Assembly (NCBI GenBank): GCA_965202875.1
Contig: OZ241870.1
Location: 2,666,001 to 2,730,000, forward strand
Reading direction: 5' to 3'
Source of the DNA: HK1 sp965202875
GTDB lineage: Bacteria > Pseudomonadota > Gammaproteobacteria > HK1
Length of the DNA: 64,000 nucleotides
Both the position numbers and the translations under genes were made by a program. The notes beneath the pieces are model-generated. The model worked only from the letters and a program-made list of their open reading frames with translations. It ran no database searches and was not told the origin of the DNA. This document shows, piece after piece, positions 33,733-43,468 of the stretch (the first letter of the stretch is position 1; each line of letters starts with the position of its first letter).

Positions 33733-34321
33733 CTCCCGTGCCCGTTCGACAGCGCCGCTCCTCTGGCTCGTCATCGGGCTGACGCCACTCTCCCCGATCG
33801 CCGGCAGCGTCGCACTCGCGGCTCCGGAAGGTGCCGGGTTCGTGGTCGAGCACGCGGCGTTGCACGTGGTGGGCGGGCGCTACGTCGCCAACGCGCGCAT
33901 CCGCTTCGCCTTCAGCGAGGACAACCTCGAAGCGATGCGCAACGGGGTCGCGCTGACGATCATCGTCGACCTCGAAGTACTGCGCGAACGCGAGCGGTGG
34001 TGGAACGAAGCCATCGCCGCACGCGAGATCCGGTACCGGATCGAGACGAACGTGCTCACCGATCGATACCGGATCCGCGACCTCGACGACCACGGCGTAC
34101 GCCATTACCACTCGTTCGAGGAAATGGTCGACGCGCTCGGCCGCCTGCGCTCCATCCCGGTCATCGCACGGGACCGGCTACCGGAGGACGCGCGATGCTT
34201 CGCCCGGATCCGCGCGCGCCTCGACATCGAGGCCCTGCCGTCGCCACTACGCCCTCTCGCCTACCTCAGCCCGCGGTGGCGGCTGAACAGCGGATGGTTC
34301 GAATGGCCAATCGATCGATGA
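33710..34321 (+). CDS. DUF4390 exported protein
   Basis: A 203-residue protein starting at ATG 33710 inside the rsmB end. It has an N-terminal hydrophobic signal (TAPLLWLVIGLTPLSPIAGSVALA), then VVEHAALHVVGGRYVANARIRFAFSEDN and the Trp/Arg-rich end YLSPRWRLNSGWFEWPIDR, typical of the DUF4390 family found between rsmB and ntrY. It ends in an ATGA overlap with ntrY. Its position suggests an envelope role linked to NtrY signalling (inference); no biochemical function is known to me. Confidence 0.88.
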   Translation: MPRWRSVDSRARSTAPLLWLVIGLTPLSPIAGSVALAAPEGAGFVVEHAALHVVGGRYVANARIRFAFSEDNLEAMRNGVALTIIVDLEVLRERERWWNEAIAAREIRYRIETNVLTDRYRIRDLDDHGVRHYHSFEEMVDALGRLRSIPVIARDRLPEDARCFARIRARLDIEALPSPLRPLAYLSPRWRLNSGWFEWPIDR

Positions 34322-36552
34322 GCCGCTTCCGTCAAGGCACGGGTCCGATCATCGCCCTCGGCCTGATCCTCTTCGGCTCGGCCTATCTGATGAGCAACGC
34401 CATCCAGGGCTCCGCGTGGTTCGGTGAGCTCTATTCAGCGCTGCTCGCGATCAACGCCACCGCGCTGATCGGCCTCGGCGCGCTGATCGCCTGGAACCTG
34501 TACCGCCTGCTCCGCCAGGCGCGGGAACAGCGTCCGGGCGCGAGGCTCACCGTGCGGATGGTGATCGTGTTCGTGGCCCTGTCCGTGACCCCGGTCACCG
34601 TCGTCTACTACTTCTCGCTCCAATTCCTGCACCGCGGGATCGATAGCTGGTTCGACGTGCGTATCGAAGAGGCGCTGGACGATGCGCTGGAGCTCAGTCG
34701 CACCGCACTCAGCGTACGCATGCGCGAGCTGCTCGCGCAGACCGAAAGGATGGCCTCCAACCTCGAGACACTTTCCGACGAGCAGACGGTGCACGCACTC
34801 GAAGACGCCCGCCGCCTGAGTGGAGCATCCGAGCTGACCATCATCGGTACGAACGGGCGCATCATCGGCTCGAGCAACGCCGACTCGAGCGCCGTGGTTC
34901 CGACCCGTCCCAGCGACGCGGTCATGCTCCAGGCACGGGGAGCCGGCGACTACATCGGGCTGGACGTCATCGGAGACAGTGGGCTGCACGTGCAGGTGGT
35001 GGTCTCGATCCCGTCGCACGAGGCGGCCGGCGAACCGCGTCTGCTACAGGCGCTCTTTCCCGTGACCGAGCGGATGAACACCCTCGCCGACAGCGTGGAA
35101 TCGGCGTCGGCGACATACCGGGAGCTGTCCTACCTGCGCCGGCCCCTGAAGCTCAGCTTTACCCTCACCCTCTCCATCATCCTGCTCGTCGGCCTGTTCG
35201 TCGCGGTGTACGCGGCGTTGCATTCGGCGCGCCGCATGGTCGCTCCGCTCCGGGATCTCTCCGAAGGCACCAGGGCGGTCGCCGGCGGAAACTACGAGAC
35301 CCAGATCCGGAGCACGGCGCAGGACGAGATTGGCTTCCTGGTGGCCTCGTTCAACGAGATGACCCGCGAGCTCAAGCGGGCCCAGCACGATACCCGCGAG
35401 AGCCAGCGCCTCGTCGAGGCACAACGGACGTATCTCGAGACGGTGCTCCGATGGCTGTCCACGGGGGTGCTGACCCTCGACACGGGACGCCGGATCGTCA
35501 CCGCCAACCACGCCGCGGCGGAGATCCTCGGCATCGGTCTCGACGCGGCGGTCGGCATGCCGCTCGGCGCGCTCGCAGACGCGCACCCTGAGATGACGTC
35601 CCTGATGCGCACCCTCGCCGCCCAGCTCGATGAGACCGAAGCGGAAACCTCGCTCGACGGGCGTGAAGCCCCGCGGAACTGGCGCAAGGAAGTCGGCGTC
35701 GACACCCCCCGCGGACGTCGCGTGCTCGTGTGCAGCGCCGCATCGCTCGCCGAGGGCGAGGGGTACGTCATCGTCTTCGACGACGTGACGGCGCTCATCC
35801 AGGCCCAGCGCAACGCCGCGTGGAGCGAGGTGGCGCGACGGCTCGCGCACGAGATCAAGAATCCCCTCACTCCCATCCAGCTCTCGGCGGAGCGTCTCCG
35901 CCACAAATACCTCCCCACGGTCCGGGGCGCCGACGCGGAGCAGATGGATCGCCTGACGCGGACCATCGTCCAGCACGTGGAGTCCATGAAGGAGATGGTG
36001 AACGAGTTCTCCGACTACGCCCGCACCCCGGTGATGCACCCCACCGCCGTCGATCTGAACGCACTGGTCCTCGACGTCGTCGAGCTGTACCGCACCGCGT
36101 CGCCGGCGGTACGCTTCGAGACCCGCCTCGGGCAACCGCTTCTCTCCGTCCACGCCGATCCGAGCCGCCTGCGGCAAGTGCTCCACAACCTCGTGAAGAA
36201 CGCGGTCGAGGCGTGCAGCGACGGCGACGCGCCGAGGGTGGTGGTGGACACCCGGGTCGACGGCGCTCCTGGCGGACCCACGGTGGAATTCTCGGTGCAC
36301 GACTCCGGCGCCGGGTTCCTCGACGAGATCGCCGATCGGGTCTTCGAACCCTACGTGACCTCGAAGCCCAAGGGGACCGGTCTGGGTCTGGCCATCGCGA
36401 AGAAGATCGTCGAGGAGCACGGGGGCGCCGTGTCGGGCGGCAACGTACCGGACGGCGGCGCACGCATCACCGTCCGCCTGCCGGCCGTCACGGCAGTGTC
36501 CGAACCGGAGGCGCCGCACTTCGTCCCCGCAACGGCGCAACCGGTCGCCTGA
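34318..36552 (+). CDS. ntrY: NtrY-type sensor histidine kinase
   Basis: A 744-residue membrane sensor kinase. Membrane segments lie near the N-terminus (IIALGLILFGSAYLMSNAI, LLAINATALIGLGALIAW, MVIVFVALSVTPVTVVYYFSL). A periplasmic sensor stretch and a fourth segment (LSFTLTLSIILLVGLFVAVYAAL) follow. Then come HAMP, a PAS-like domain, and the kinase core with His511 in RRLAHEIKNPLTPIQLSAER, N-box LHNLVKNAVEA, and G-boxes DSGAGF and GTGLGLAI. I start at ATG 34318, which overlaps the previous stop; ATG 34303 is possible. The cognate regulator follows. Regulates nitrogen, redox or envelope genes in relatives. Confidence 0.93.
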   Translation: MSRFRQGTGPIIALGLILFGSAYLMSNAIQGSAWFGELYSALLAINATALIGLGALIAWNLYRLLRQAREQRPGARLTVRMVIVFVALSVTPVTVVYYFSLQFLHRGIDSWFDVRIEEALDDALELSRTALSVRMRELLAQTERMASNLETLSDEQTVHALEDARRLSGASELTIIGTNGRIIGSSNADSSAVVPTRPSDAVMLQARGAGDYIGLDVIGDSGLHVQVVVSIPSHEAAGEPRLLQALFPVTERMNTLADSVESASATYRELSYLRRPLKLSFTLTLSIILLVGLFVAVYAALHSARRMVAPLRDLSEGTRAVAGGNYETQIRSTAQDEIGFLVASFNEMTRELKRAQHDTRESQRLVEAQRTYLETVLRWLSTGVLTLDTGRRIVTANHAAAEILGIGLDAAVGMPLGALADAHPEMTSLMRTLAAQLDETEAETSLDGREAPRNWRKEVGVDTPRGRRVLVCSAASLAEGEGYVIVFDDVTALIQAQRNAAWSEVARRLAHEIKNPLTPIQLSAERLRHKYLPTVRGADAEQMDRLTRTIVQHVESMKEMVNEFSDYARTPVMHPTAVDLNALVLDVVELYRTASPAVRFETRLGQPLLSVHADPSRLRQVLHNLVKNAVEACSDGDAPRVVVDTRVDGAPGGPTVEFSVHDSGAGFLDEIADRVFEPYVTSKPKGTGLGLAIAKKIVEEHGGAVSGGNVPDGGARITVRLPAVTAVSEPEAPHFVPATAQPVA

Positions 36553-36583
36553 GCCGCGAGCCCCGGGACGCGGTCGCCGAGCC

Positions 36584-38008
36584 ATGCACACTGGGTCGTC
36601 CACCATGCAACCACGGAGCCCGACTCCGTCGAGCATCCTCGTCGTGGACGACGAGCCGGACATCCTGGCGCTGGTCAAGGATATCCTCGAAGACGAAGGC
36701 TACACGGTCAACCTCGCGAAGGACGCGGAATCCGCGCGCGCTGCGCGTCGCAACCGCCGGCCCGACCTCATCCTCCTCGACATCTGGATGCCGGATTCGG
36801 ACGGGATCTCCCTGCTGAGAGAGTGGTCCGAAAGCGGTACGGGGAATGCGCCGGTGATCATGATGTCCGGCCACGGGACGGTGGAGACGGCGGTCGAGGC
36901 CACGCGCCTCGGCGCCTACGATTTCCTCGAAAAGCCGCTGTCCATGGCGAAGCTCCTTCTGACGGTCCGGCGCGCGCTCGAAGCGGCGGAGCTGCACAGG
37001 GAGAACGCGGGCCTGCGGCGCGAGGCGTTGCGGGTTTCGGAGCCCATGGGACGCAGCGCCCTCATGAACACCCTGCGCGATCGGGCCAGGCGCATCGCCG
37101 AGCACGACACCCCCGTACTCGTCACCGGAGAACCGGGGAGCGGGAAAGAGCTGATCGCGCGTTACATCCATGCCCACAGCCCGCGTGCAGCCGGGCCCTT
37201 CGTCCGCGTCCACGTCGCCGGATTCGTCGGCTCCGCCAGCCAAGCCAAGCTCTTCGGGGCCGAGGACGGATCCCGTATCCACTACGGTGCGATCGAGCAG
37301 GCGAACGGAGGGACCCTCTTTCTCGAGGACATCGTGGACATGGACCCGGAGATCCAGGCCCGCCTCGTCACCGCACTCCGGGACCGGGCCTTCTTCCGCC
37401 TCGACGGCGTCGCACCGGTACCGCTGAACGTGCGGGTGATCGCCGCCAGCCGCGGCGGCATCGTCGAGGCCGTCGCCGCCTCGCGGCTCCGCGACGATCT
37501 CTACTACCTGCTCAACGTCGTTCCCCTTGCGGTGCCGCCGTTGCGCGAACACCGCGAGGACATTCCCGAGCTGATGTCATACTACATCGATGTCCTCGTC
37601 ACCCGCGACAACCTGCCCAACCGCCGCCTGACCGTCGGCGCCCAGAATCGGCTCCGCAACCACAAGTGGCCCGGCAACGTCCGCGAGCTGATCAACGTGC
37701 TCCAGCGCCTGCTCATCCTCGGCAGCGGCTCCGTAATCGATCTCGACGAGGTCGAGGCGACCCTTGGGGCCGCCCCGGAGCCCGAGACCGGGTTCGAGCG
37801 CCGGGACGAGGGGGTCGCGGAATTCGAACTGCCGCTGAAGGAAGCGCGCGAGCAGTTCGAGCGCGCCTATCTCGAATACCGGTTGCGGCGGGAGGGCGGG
37901 AGCGTCAGCAAGGCGGCGACCGCGGCCGGGATCGAGCGCACCCACCTCTACCGCAAGCTGCGTGGGCTCGGGATCGACCCGAAGCAGTCGGCGGGAAACG
38001 GTGACTGA
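36584..38008 (+). CDS. ntrX: NtrX-type response regulator
   Basis: A 474-residue AAA+ regulator. The receiver domain (ILVVDDEPDILALVKDIL) has the phosphoacceptor Asp66 in LILLDIWMP. The AAA+ domain has a Walker A (VTGEPGSGKELIARYIH) and a GGTLFLEDIVDMD block. The sigma54-contacting GAFTGA loop is missing: the sequence runs FGAEDGSRIHYGAIEQA. Such loss is known in NtrX and suggests sigma70-type or repressive action. A Fis-type HTH ends the protein (VSKAATAAGIERTHLYRKLRGLGID). Its 3' end is copied downstream. Confidence 0.92.
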   Translation: MHTGSSTMQPRSPTPSSILVVDDEPDILALVKDILEDEGYTVNLAKDAESARAARRNRRPDLILLDIWMPDSDGISLLREWSESGTGNAPVIMMSGHGTVETAVEATRLGAYDFLEKPLSMAKLLLTVRRALEAAELHRENAGLRREALRVSEPMGRSALMNTLRDRARRIAEHDTPVLVTGEPGSGKELIARYIHAHSPRAAGPFVRVHVAGFVGSASQAKLFGAEDGSRIHYGAIEQANGGTLFLEDIVDMDPEIQARLVTALRDRAFFRLDGVAPVPLNVRVIAASRGGIVEAVAASRLRDDLYYLLNVVPLAVPPLREHREDIPELMSYYIDVLVTRDNLPNRRLTVGAQNRLRNHKWPGNVRELINVLQRLLILGSGSVIDLDEVEATLGAAPEPETGFERRDEGVAEFELPLKEAREQFERAYLEYRLRREGGSVSKAATAAGIERTHLYRKLRGLGIDPKQSAGNGD

Positions 38009-38217
38009 AAGAGCACGCCGGTGGTCGCCATGGACAGACGCCCGAACCGAACCCATGGCGCCGGCCGCCGGCCGCTCCTCGACACCGCAAGCTGCACGGG
38101 CTCGGGATCGACCCGAAACAGTCGGCGGGGAACGGTCCCTGAAAAGCCTGGACCGGCCATCGCCGGGGACGGACGCCCGAACCGGACTCCCGGCGCCGCG
38201 CGCCGGCCGCCACGCGG
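37950..38217 (+). repeat. ~134-bp diverged tandem duplication of the ntrX 3' end
   Basis: Unit 1 (37950-38083) covers the last codons of ntrX (RKLRGLGIDPKQSAGNGD, stop) and its trailer. Unit 2 (38084 to about 38217) repeats it, with stretches such as gctcgggatcgacccgaa and gacgcccgaaccg retained and scattered substitutions and small indels. Unit 2 has no role I can see and ends shortly before the trkA start. Confidence 0.85.
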
Positions 38218-38268
38218 CGCGACAGCGGCCACCTTCCTGTCCCCGCGACGTGCGGCGGCCGGACGGCC

Positions 38269-39642
38269 GTGAAGATCATCATCCTGGGTGCCGGGCAGGT
38301 CGGCTCCACCGTCGCGGAAACGCTCGTCAACGAGGCCAACGACATCACCGTCGTCGACCTCGACACCCAAAGGCTGCGCTCGCTGCAGGACCACTTCGAC
38401 ATCCGGACCGTCCACGGACACGCGTCGCACCCCGACGTACTCGCGCGGGCCGGGGCCGAGGACGCCGACCTCGTGCTCGCGGTGACCAGCAGCGACGAGA
38501 CCAACATGGTGGCGTGCCAGGTCGCCTACACCGTCTTCCGCACCCCGACGAAGATCGCGCGGGTGCGGTCCGCGGAATACCTCAGGCACCGCGCGCTCTT
38601 CGCCGCGGAGGCCCTTCCCGTGGACCTGCTCATCAGCCCCGAACAACTCGTCACCGAGTACACCCAACGCCTCATCGAGACCCCGGGCGCGCTGCAGGTG
38701 CTCGACTTCGCCGAGGGAAGGGTGCAACTTGTCGGGGTCAAGACGTACTACGGCGGACCTCTTGTCGGTCACGCCCTGCGCGAGCTCCCCATCCGCATGC
38801 CGGCCATCGACACCCGGGTCGCGGCGATCTTCCGCCGCGGCGTCGGAATCATTCCCGAAGGCGACACCGTCATCGAGGTCGACGACGAAGTGTTCTTCGT
38901 CGCCGCCGCCGAGCACAGCCGGGCGGTCATGGGAGAGTTGCGCAAGCTCGACCGGCCCGTGCGCAGGATCATCCTCGCGGGCGGCGGCAACATCGGACGG
39001 CGGCTCGCGGCGGCCCTGGAGCGGCGGGCGCACGTCAAGCTCATCGAGCACTCGCCCGAGGGCGCACGGCGGCTGTCCGAGATCCTCGACGGGACCGTCG
39101 TGCTGCAGGGCGACGCGGCGGACGAGGATCTGCTCCGCGAAGAAGGCATCGACCAGACGGACGTGTTCTGTGCGGTGACGAACGACGACCAGGTCAACAT
39201 CCTCTCGGCGATGCTCGCCAAGCGCATGGGCGCCCGCAAGGTGATGGCCCTGATCAACCGCAGCGCGTACGTCGACCTCGTCCAGGGCGGGACCATCGAC
39301 ATCGCGATCTCGCCGCAGCAGACGACGGTGAGCGGGCTGCTCGCCCACGTGCGACGCGGCGACGTCGTGACGGTGCACTCGCTGCGGCGCGGCGCGGCGG
39401 AGGCGATCGAGGCGATTGCCCACGGGGACCGGCGCACATCGAAGGTCGTGGACCGGGCGGTCGGGGACATCAGGCTGCCGGCCGGAGCCACCATCGACGC
39501 GGTGGTGCGCGGCGACAGCGTCATCATCGCCCACCACGACACGGTCATCGAGAACGGCGACCACGTCATCCTCTTCATGACCGACAGGAAGCGGGTGGCG
39601 GAGGTCGAAAAGCTGTTCCAGGTCGGCGTCACGTTCCTTTGA
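38269..39642 (+). CDS. trkA: Trk potassium transporter NAD-binding subunit TrkA
   Basis: Peripheral cytoplasmic gating subunit of Trk potassium uptake. The 457 residues start at GTG 38269. Two RCK repeats are visible, each with a Rossmann nucleotide site (MKIIILGAGQVGSTVAETL and RRIILAGGGNIGRRLAAAL) and a TrkA-C domain. trkH follows 80 bp later. Confidence 0.95.
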   Translation: MKIIILGAGQVGSTVAETLVNEANDITVVDLDTQRLRSLQDHFDIRTVHGHASHPDVLARAGAEDADLVLAVTSSDETNMVACQVAYTVFRTPTKIARVRSAEYLRHRALFAAEALPVDLLISPEQLVTEYTQRLIETPGALQVLDFAEGRVQLVGVKTYYGGPLVGHALRELPIRMPAIDTRVAAIFRRGVGIIPEGDTVIEVDDEVFFVAAAEHSRAVMGELRKLDRPVRRIILAGGGNIGRRLAAALERRAHVKLIEHSPEGARRLSEILDGTVVLQGDAADEDLLREEGIDQTDVFCAVTNDDQVNILSAMLAKRMGARKVMALINRSAYVDLVQGGTIDIAISPQQTTVSGLLAHVRRGDVVTVHSLRRGAAEAIEAIAHGDRRTSKVVDRAVGDIRLPAGATIDAVVRGDSVIIAHHDTVIENGDHVILFMTDRKRVAEVEKLFQVGVTFL

Positions 39643-39722
39643 AGCGGCCCGGCATCCGCGTGCCGGGCGATCACGACCGGCGTTGCGCGTAGGGCCGGAC
39701 GCCGGAAACGCGGGAGGGACAA

Positions 39723-41174
39723 GTGCGGCTCCGCTCCATTCAGCGCATCCTCGGCCTGCTCCTCATGCTGTTCAGCCTCACCATGCTGCCCCCCATCGGG
39801 GTCGCGTGGCTGTACGAGGAATCCTCGGCGCCGCCCTTCATCGTCTCGATGCTGATCGTGGCCGGGGCCGGGACCGTGCTCTGGTTCCCGGCGCGTCGCG
39901 CGCGAGGCGAGCTGAGGCTGCGGGACGGCTTCGTCATCGTCGTCGCGTTCTGGCTCGCCCTCGGCGTGACCGGCAGCGTGCCCCTGCTTCTCAGCCCCGA
40001 CCCCGATCTGCCCCTCGCCGACGCGGTGTTCGAGTCCGTCTCGGGCCTGACGACCACGGGGGCGACCGTCATCATCGGGATCGACGGCCTCCCCAGGGCG
40101 GTGCTCTTCTACCGGCAACTGCTCCAGTGGCTCGGAGGCATGGGGATCATCGTGCTCGCGGTCGCCATCCTGCCGATGCTCGGCATCGGCGGGATGCAGC
40201 TCTACCGCGCGGAGACGCCGGGACCGATGAAGGACTCCAAGCTCACGCCGCGGATCACCGAGACCGCCAAGGCCCTCTGGTACATCTACCTCATGCTCAC
40301 CCTGACCTGCGGCCTCTCCTACTGGATCGCGGGGATGTCGCCCTTCGACGCGCTCGCCCACGCCTTCTCCACCGTGGCCATCGGTGGGTTCTCGCCCCAC
40401 GACGCGAGCCTCGGCTACTTCGACGACCCCCTCGTCGAGCTGGTCGCCATCGTCTTCATGACGGCCGCGGGGATGAACTTCGCCCTCCATTTCACCGCTT
40501 GGCGCACCCGCGGTCTCGAAGGCTACCGGGCGGATTCCGAGCTCCGGTGCTACCTGCTGCTCCTGCTCGGCGTCGCCGCGGTGACCTCCGTCTACCTGTT
40601 CATCTCGGGTACGTTCTCCGACCCCTTCACCGCGCTACGCATCGGGGTCTTCCAGGCCGTGTCCATCAGCACCACCACCGGCTTCACCACCGCGAGCTAC
40701 CACGTCTGGCCGAGCTTCCTGCCGGTCCTGCTCCTGTTCGCGAGCTTCATCGGGGGCTGCGCGGGCTCGACCGGAGGGGGCCTGAAGGTGATCCGCGTCC
40801 TGCTGCTGTTCAAACAGGGGATGCGCGAGATCGTGCGGCTCGTCCACCCGAGCGCCCAGGTGCCGATCAAGGTCGGCGGCGCAGTCATGCCCCCGCGCGT
40901 GATCGACGCGGTCTGGGGCTTCTTCGCCACCTACGTGGCCACGTTCTCGTTCCTGCTCCTCGCGCTCATGGCCACGGGGCTCGACCAGGTGACGGCGTTC
41001 TCGGCAGTCGCCGCGTGCATGAACAACCTCGGCCCGGGACTCGGCGAGGTCGGCCTGCACTACGCCGGGATCAGCGACACCGCGAAGTGGCTCCTGTCGC
41101 TCGCGATGCTGCTCGGTCGGCTGGAGATCTTCACCCTCCTGGTCTTGCTCTCCCCGGCCTTCTGGCGAGGCTGA
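39723..41174 (+). CDS. trkH: Trk potassium uptake membrane subunit TrkH
   Basis: Potassium-conducting membrane protein of 483 residues. It starts at GTG 39723 with GGGAGG upstream. It has the four pore-loop repeats of the family, for example ESVSGLTTTGATV, AFSTVAIGGFSPHD, VSISTTTGFTTASY and CMNNLGPGLGEVG, and about ten membrane helices. It works with TrkA encoded just upstream. Confidence 0.96.
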   Translation: MRLRSIQRILGLLLMLFSLTMLPPIGVAWLYEESSAPPFIVSMLIVAGAGTVLWFPARRARGELRLRDGFVIVVAFWLALGVTGSVPLLLSPDPDLPLADAVFESVSGLTTTGATVIIGIDGLPRAVLFYRQLLQWLGGMGIIVLAVAILPMLGIGGMQLYRAETPGPMKDSKLTPRITETAKALWYIYLMLTLTCGLSYWIAGMSPFDALAHAFSTVAIGGFSPHDASLGYFDDPLVELVAIVFMTAAGMNFALHFTAWRTRGLEGYRADSELRCYLLLLLGVAAVTSVYLFISGTFSDPFTALRIGVFQAVSISTTTGFTTASYHVWPSFLPVLLLFASFIGGCAGSTGGGLKVIRVLLLFKQGMREIVRLVHPSAQVPIKVGGAVMPPRVIDAVWGFFATYVATFSFLLLALMATGLDQVTAFSAVAACMNNLGPGLGEVGLHYAGISDTAKWLLSLAMLLGRLEIFTLLVLLSPAFWRG

Positions 41175-41176
41175 CG

Positions 41177-41512
41177 ATGCGCACCGACGCCCTCGTCGCG
41201 AACCTGGAAGCGCTGATCGCCAAGGGGCGCGACGTCCCGGCGGTGCGCTTCGGTCTGGGCAAGGCGTATCTGGAGCGTTCCGACCCCGGCGCCGCCTGCT
41301 CGCACTTGGAGCGGGCGGTCGAGCTGGACCCTTCCTACTCCGCGGCGTGGAAGCTTCTGGGGAAGGCTCGGGCGGCGTCCGGCGACCCCGGCGGAGCCGC
41401 CGGCGCCTACCGACGCGGGATCGACGCCGCGACCGCGAAGGGCGACCGCCAAGCCGCGAAGGAAATGGCGGTCTTTCTGCGCCGCATCGAGTGCGGCCGG
41501 CAATCCGGGTAA
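41177..41512 (+). CDS. Small tetratricopeptide-repeat protein
   Basis: A 111-residue protein starting two bases after the trkH stop. It contains about two TPR-type helix pairs (VRFGLGKAYLERSDPGAACSH..., AAWKLLGKARAASGDPGGAAGAYRRG) and a basic helical tail. It is probably a scaffold or partner protein co-transcribed with trkH; no specific function can be assigned. Confidence 0.8.
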   Translation: MRTDALVANLEALIAKGRDVPAVRFGLGKAYLERSDPGAACSHLERAVELDPSYSAAWKLLGKARAASGDPGGAAGAYRRGIDAATAKGDRQAAKEMAVFLRRIECGRQSG

Positions 41513-41857
41513 AGGAGCAGAGATTGGCGGGAAGCCGATCCGCCCGCTACGCTGGCGGCAGACACCCGGCGCTCGACCCACCCTTCGTCACGAAGCCGAC
41601 GAGAGCCCTTCCGTGAAGATCGCCTTCGGTCCCGACCCTTCAGGCAGGGGGCTGGAATTCCGGTCTCATCTCTCCGGGAAAAACAGCTTCCCGCCGTCCT
41701 GGCCCCGGCCATTTCAACCCTTCCGGGAGAGCTGATCCGGGTCGCACCGCGAACAAAAACAGCTATGGGACCGCATCGCCATCCGTTGCGTTCGCCGCCG
41801 GGCTGATCGCATAGTTGCGCTCATCGCTTCCCGTCCGCGACCGCCGGGGATCCCACC
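41513..41857. other. Gene-free stretch between the TPR gene and the aminotransferase
   Basis: 345 bp. A 40-codon frame from GTG 41613 (KIAFGPDPSGRGLEF...) exists but has no recognisable features. I see no tRNA, repeat or strong hairpin. Confidence 0.55.
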
Positions 41858-43189
41858 ATGACCTATCCCGATGCGGAATCCCGTTCCGCCACCCTCTACC
41901 GGCGCGCGAGCGAGGTGTTCGCGGGCGGAAGCACCCGCCTCACGACGTTCTTCACGCCGTACCCGATCTACGCGGCCGCGGGCAGCGGCAGCAGGGTCAC
42001 CGACGCGGACGGGGTGGAGCGGGTCGATTGCCTCAACAACTACATGACCCTCATCCACGGGCACGCCCACCCGGCGGTCGTCGAGGCGGCCATCGAACAG
42101 ATCCGCCTCGGAAGCTGCTTCGCGATGCCGACGGAGCGCGAGATCGAGCTCGCCGAGATCATCGCCCGGAGAGTCGATTCGGTGGAGACGATGCGCTTCT
42201 GCAACTCCGGGAGCGAGGCGGTGCTCCTCGCGATCAAGGCGGCGCGCGCGCATACCGGCCGACCGATGGTCGCGAAATGCGAGGGCGCATACCACGGCTG
42301 CTACGACCCGGTCGAGGTCAGCCTCGGCTCGTCGCCGGAGAACTGGGGCGACCCGCGGGAGCCGGCGCGGGTGCCGTACACCGTGGGCCTTCCCGTCAAG
42401 GTCATGGAAGATGTCGTGGTCCTGCCCTACAACGACGCCGAGTCGAGCCGGCGGCTCATCGACCGGTACGCGGACCGGCTCGCGGCCATCGTCGTCGATC
42501 CCGTCCCGACGCGGGTGGGCTGCGTGCCGATGCGCCGGGAGTACGCGGAAGTCTTGCGCGAGGCCGCGACCCGTCACGGCATCGTGCTCGTATTCGACGA
42601 GGTGGCGTCGTTCCGGGTGCGTTACCGCGGCGCGCAGTCGATGATCGGGATCACCCCGGATCTCACGACGTTCGGGAAGATCATCGGCGGGGGCCTGCCG
42701 GTCGGCGCGGTAGGCGGCCGGCGCGACGTGATGTCGGTGTTCGATGCGTCGAAGGGCCGGCCTCGCGCATCGCACGGCGGAACCTTCAACGCGAACCCGG
42801 CGACGATGGCGGCGGGGGCCGCCGCGATGCGGCTCCTCACCGAGGACGCCCTCGATACGCTCAATGCGCGCGGGGACCGTGCCCGGGAGCGGATCAACAC
42901 GGCCTTCGAGGCGGCCGGGGTGGCCGGGCAGGCGACCGGCGCGGGCTCGCTCGTGATGGTCCACTTCAAACGCCGGGACCTCGTCAATCTCCGGGACGTG
43001 CATCCGGACGCGAGCGAGTCCCGGCGTATCTCCACCCTTCACAAGGCATTGCTCAACCGTGGCTTCATCGTGGGCTCGGGCGGCCTCGCGGCGATCTCCA
43101 CCGCGAACACCGACCGGGAGATCGACGATCTCGCCGGCGCGATCGAGGACAGCCTGCGCGAAATGCGGCTGAACGATCCGGGAGAATAG
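41858..43189 (+). CDS. Class III PLP aminotransferase (glutamate-1-semialdehyde aminomutase-like)
   Basis: A 443-residue fold-type I PLP enzyme. It shows LYRRASEVFAGGSTRLTTFF, the cofactor region NSGSEAVLLAIKAARAHTG, VFDEVASFRVRYRGAQ and the Schiff-base Lys in TTFGKIIGGGLPVGA. The layout is that of GSA-aminomutase-like transaminases, but DEVASFR and CLNNYMTLIHGHAHP differ from true HemL, so a catabolic amino donor or acceptor is more likely. It stands alone between gene-free stretches; substrate unknown. Confidence 0.85.
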   Translation: MTYPDAESRSATLYRRASEVFAGGSTRLTTFFTPYPIYAAAGSGSRVTDADGVERVDCLNNYMTLIHGHAHPAVVEAAIEQIRLGSCFAMPTEREIELAEIIARRVDSVETMRFCNSGSEAVLLAIKAARAHTGRPMVAKCEGAYHGCYDPVEVSLGSSPENWGDPREPARVPYTVGLPVKVMEDVVVLPYNDAESSRRLIDRYADRLAAIVVDPVPTRVGCVPMRREYAEVLREAATRHGIVLVFDEVASFRVRYRGAQSMIGITPDLTTFGKIIGGGLPVGAVGGRRDVMSVFDASKGRPRASHGGTFNANPATMAAGAAAMRLLTEDALDTLNARGDRARERINTAFEAAGVAGQATGAGSLVMVHFKRRDLVNLRDVHPDASESRRISTLHKALLNRGFIVGSGGLAAISTANTDREIDDLAGAIEDSLREMRLNDPGE

Positions 43190-43468
43190 GCCGTACCGGA
43201 GAGGGCACGGACCGCGGCAGCAGCCTGGGCGCCGGAACGGCGATCCCGCGGGCAGGCCGCACGCCATGGCGGCGTCCCGGTCGCGGCCCGGCCCCCCCCG
43301 GCTCGCAAAGCCGCTTCCCGAACCGCGTCCGACCGGCCGGGAGCGGCGCATGACCATACACCGCCGACGTAGCGCACCGGGCCGGTGCGTAGCGGACAAT
43401 CGCCGGAAGTGAACTGAGCAGGCAGACCAACAACTGGTACTACTTCCGCAAGAGATGAACAAGACGCC
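43190..43468. other. Gene-free stretch between the aminotransferase and the PerM-type gene
   Basis: 279 bp between convergent genes. No conserved frame, repeat or RNA is recognised. Confidence 0.5.

Noticed and set aside
41613..41735. 40-codon frame from GTG 41613
   Set aside because: No ribosome site, no recognisable feature, and its resemblance to the Fmt start (KIAF) is too short to mean anything.
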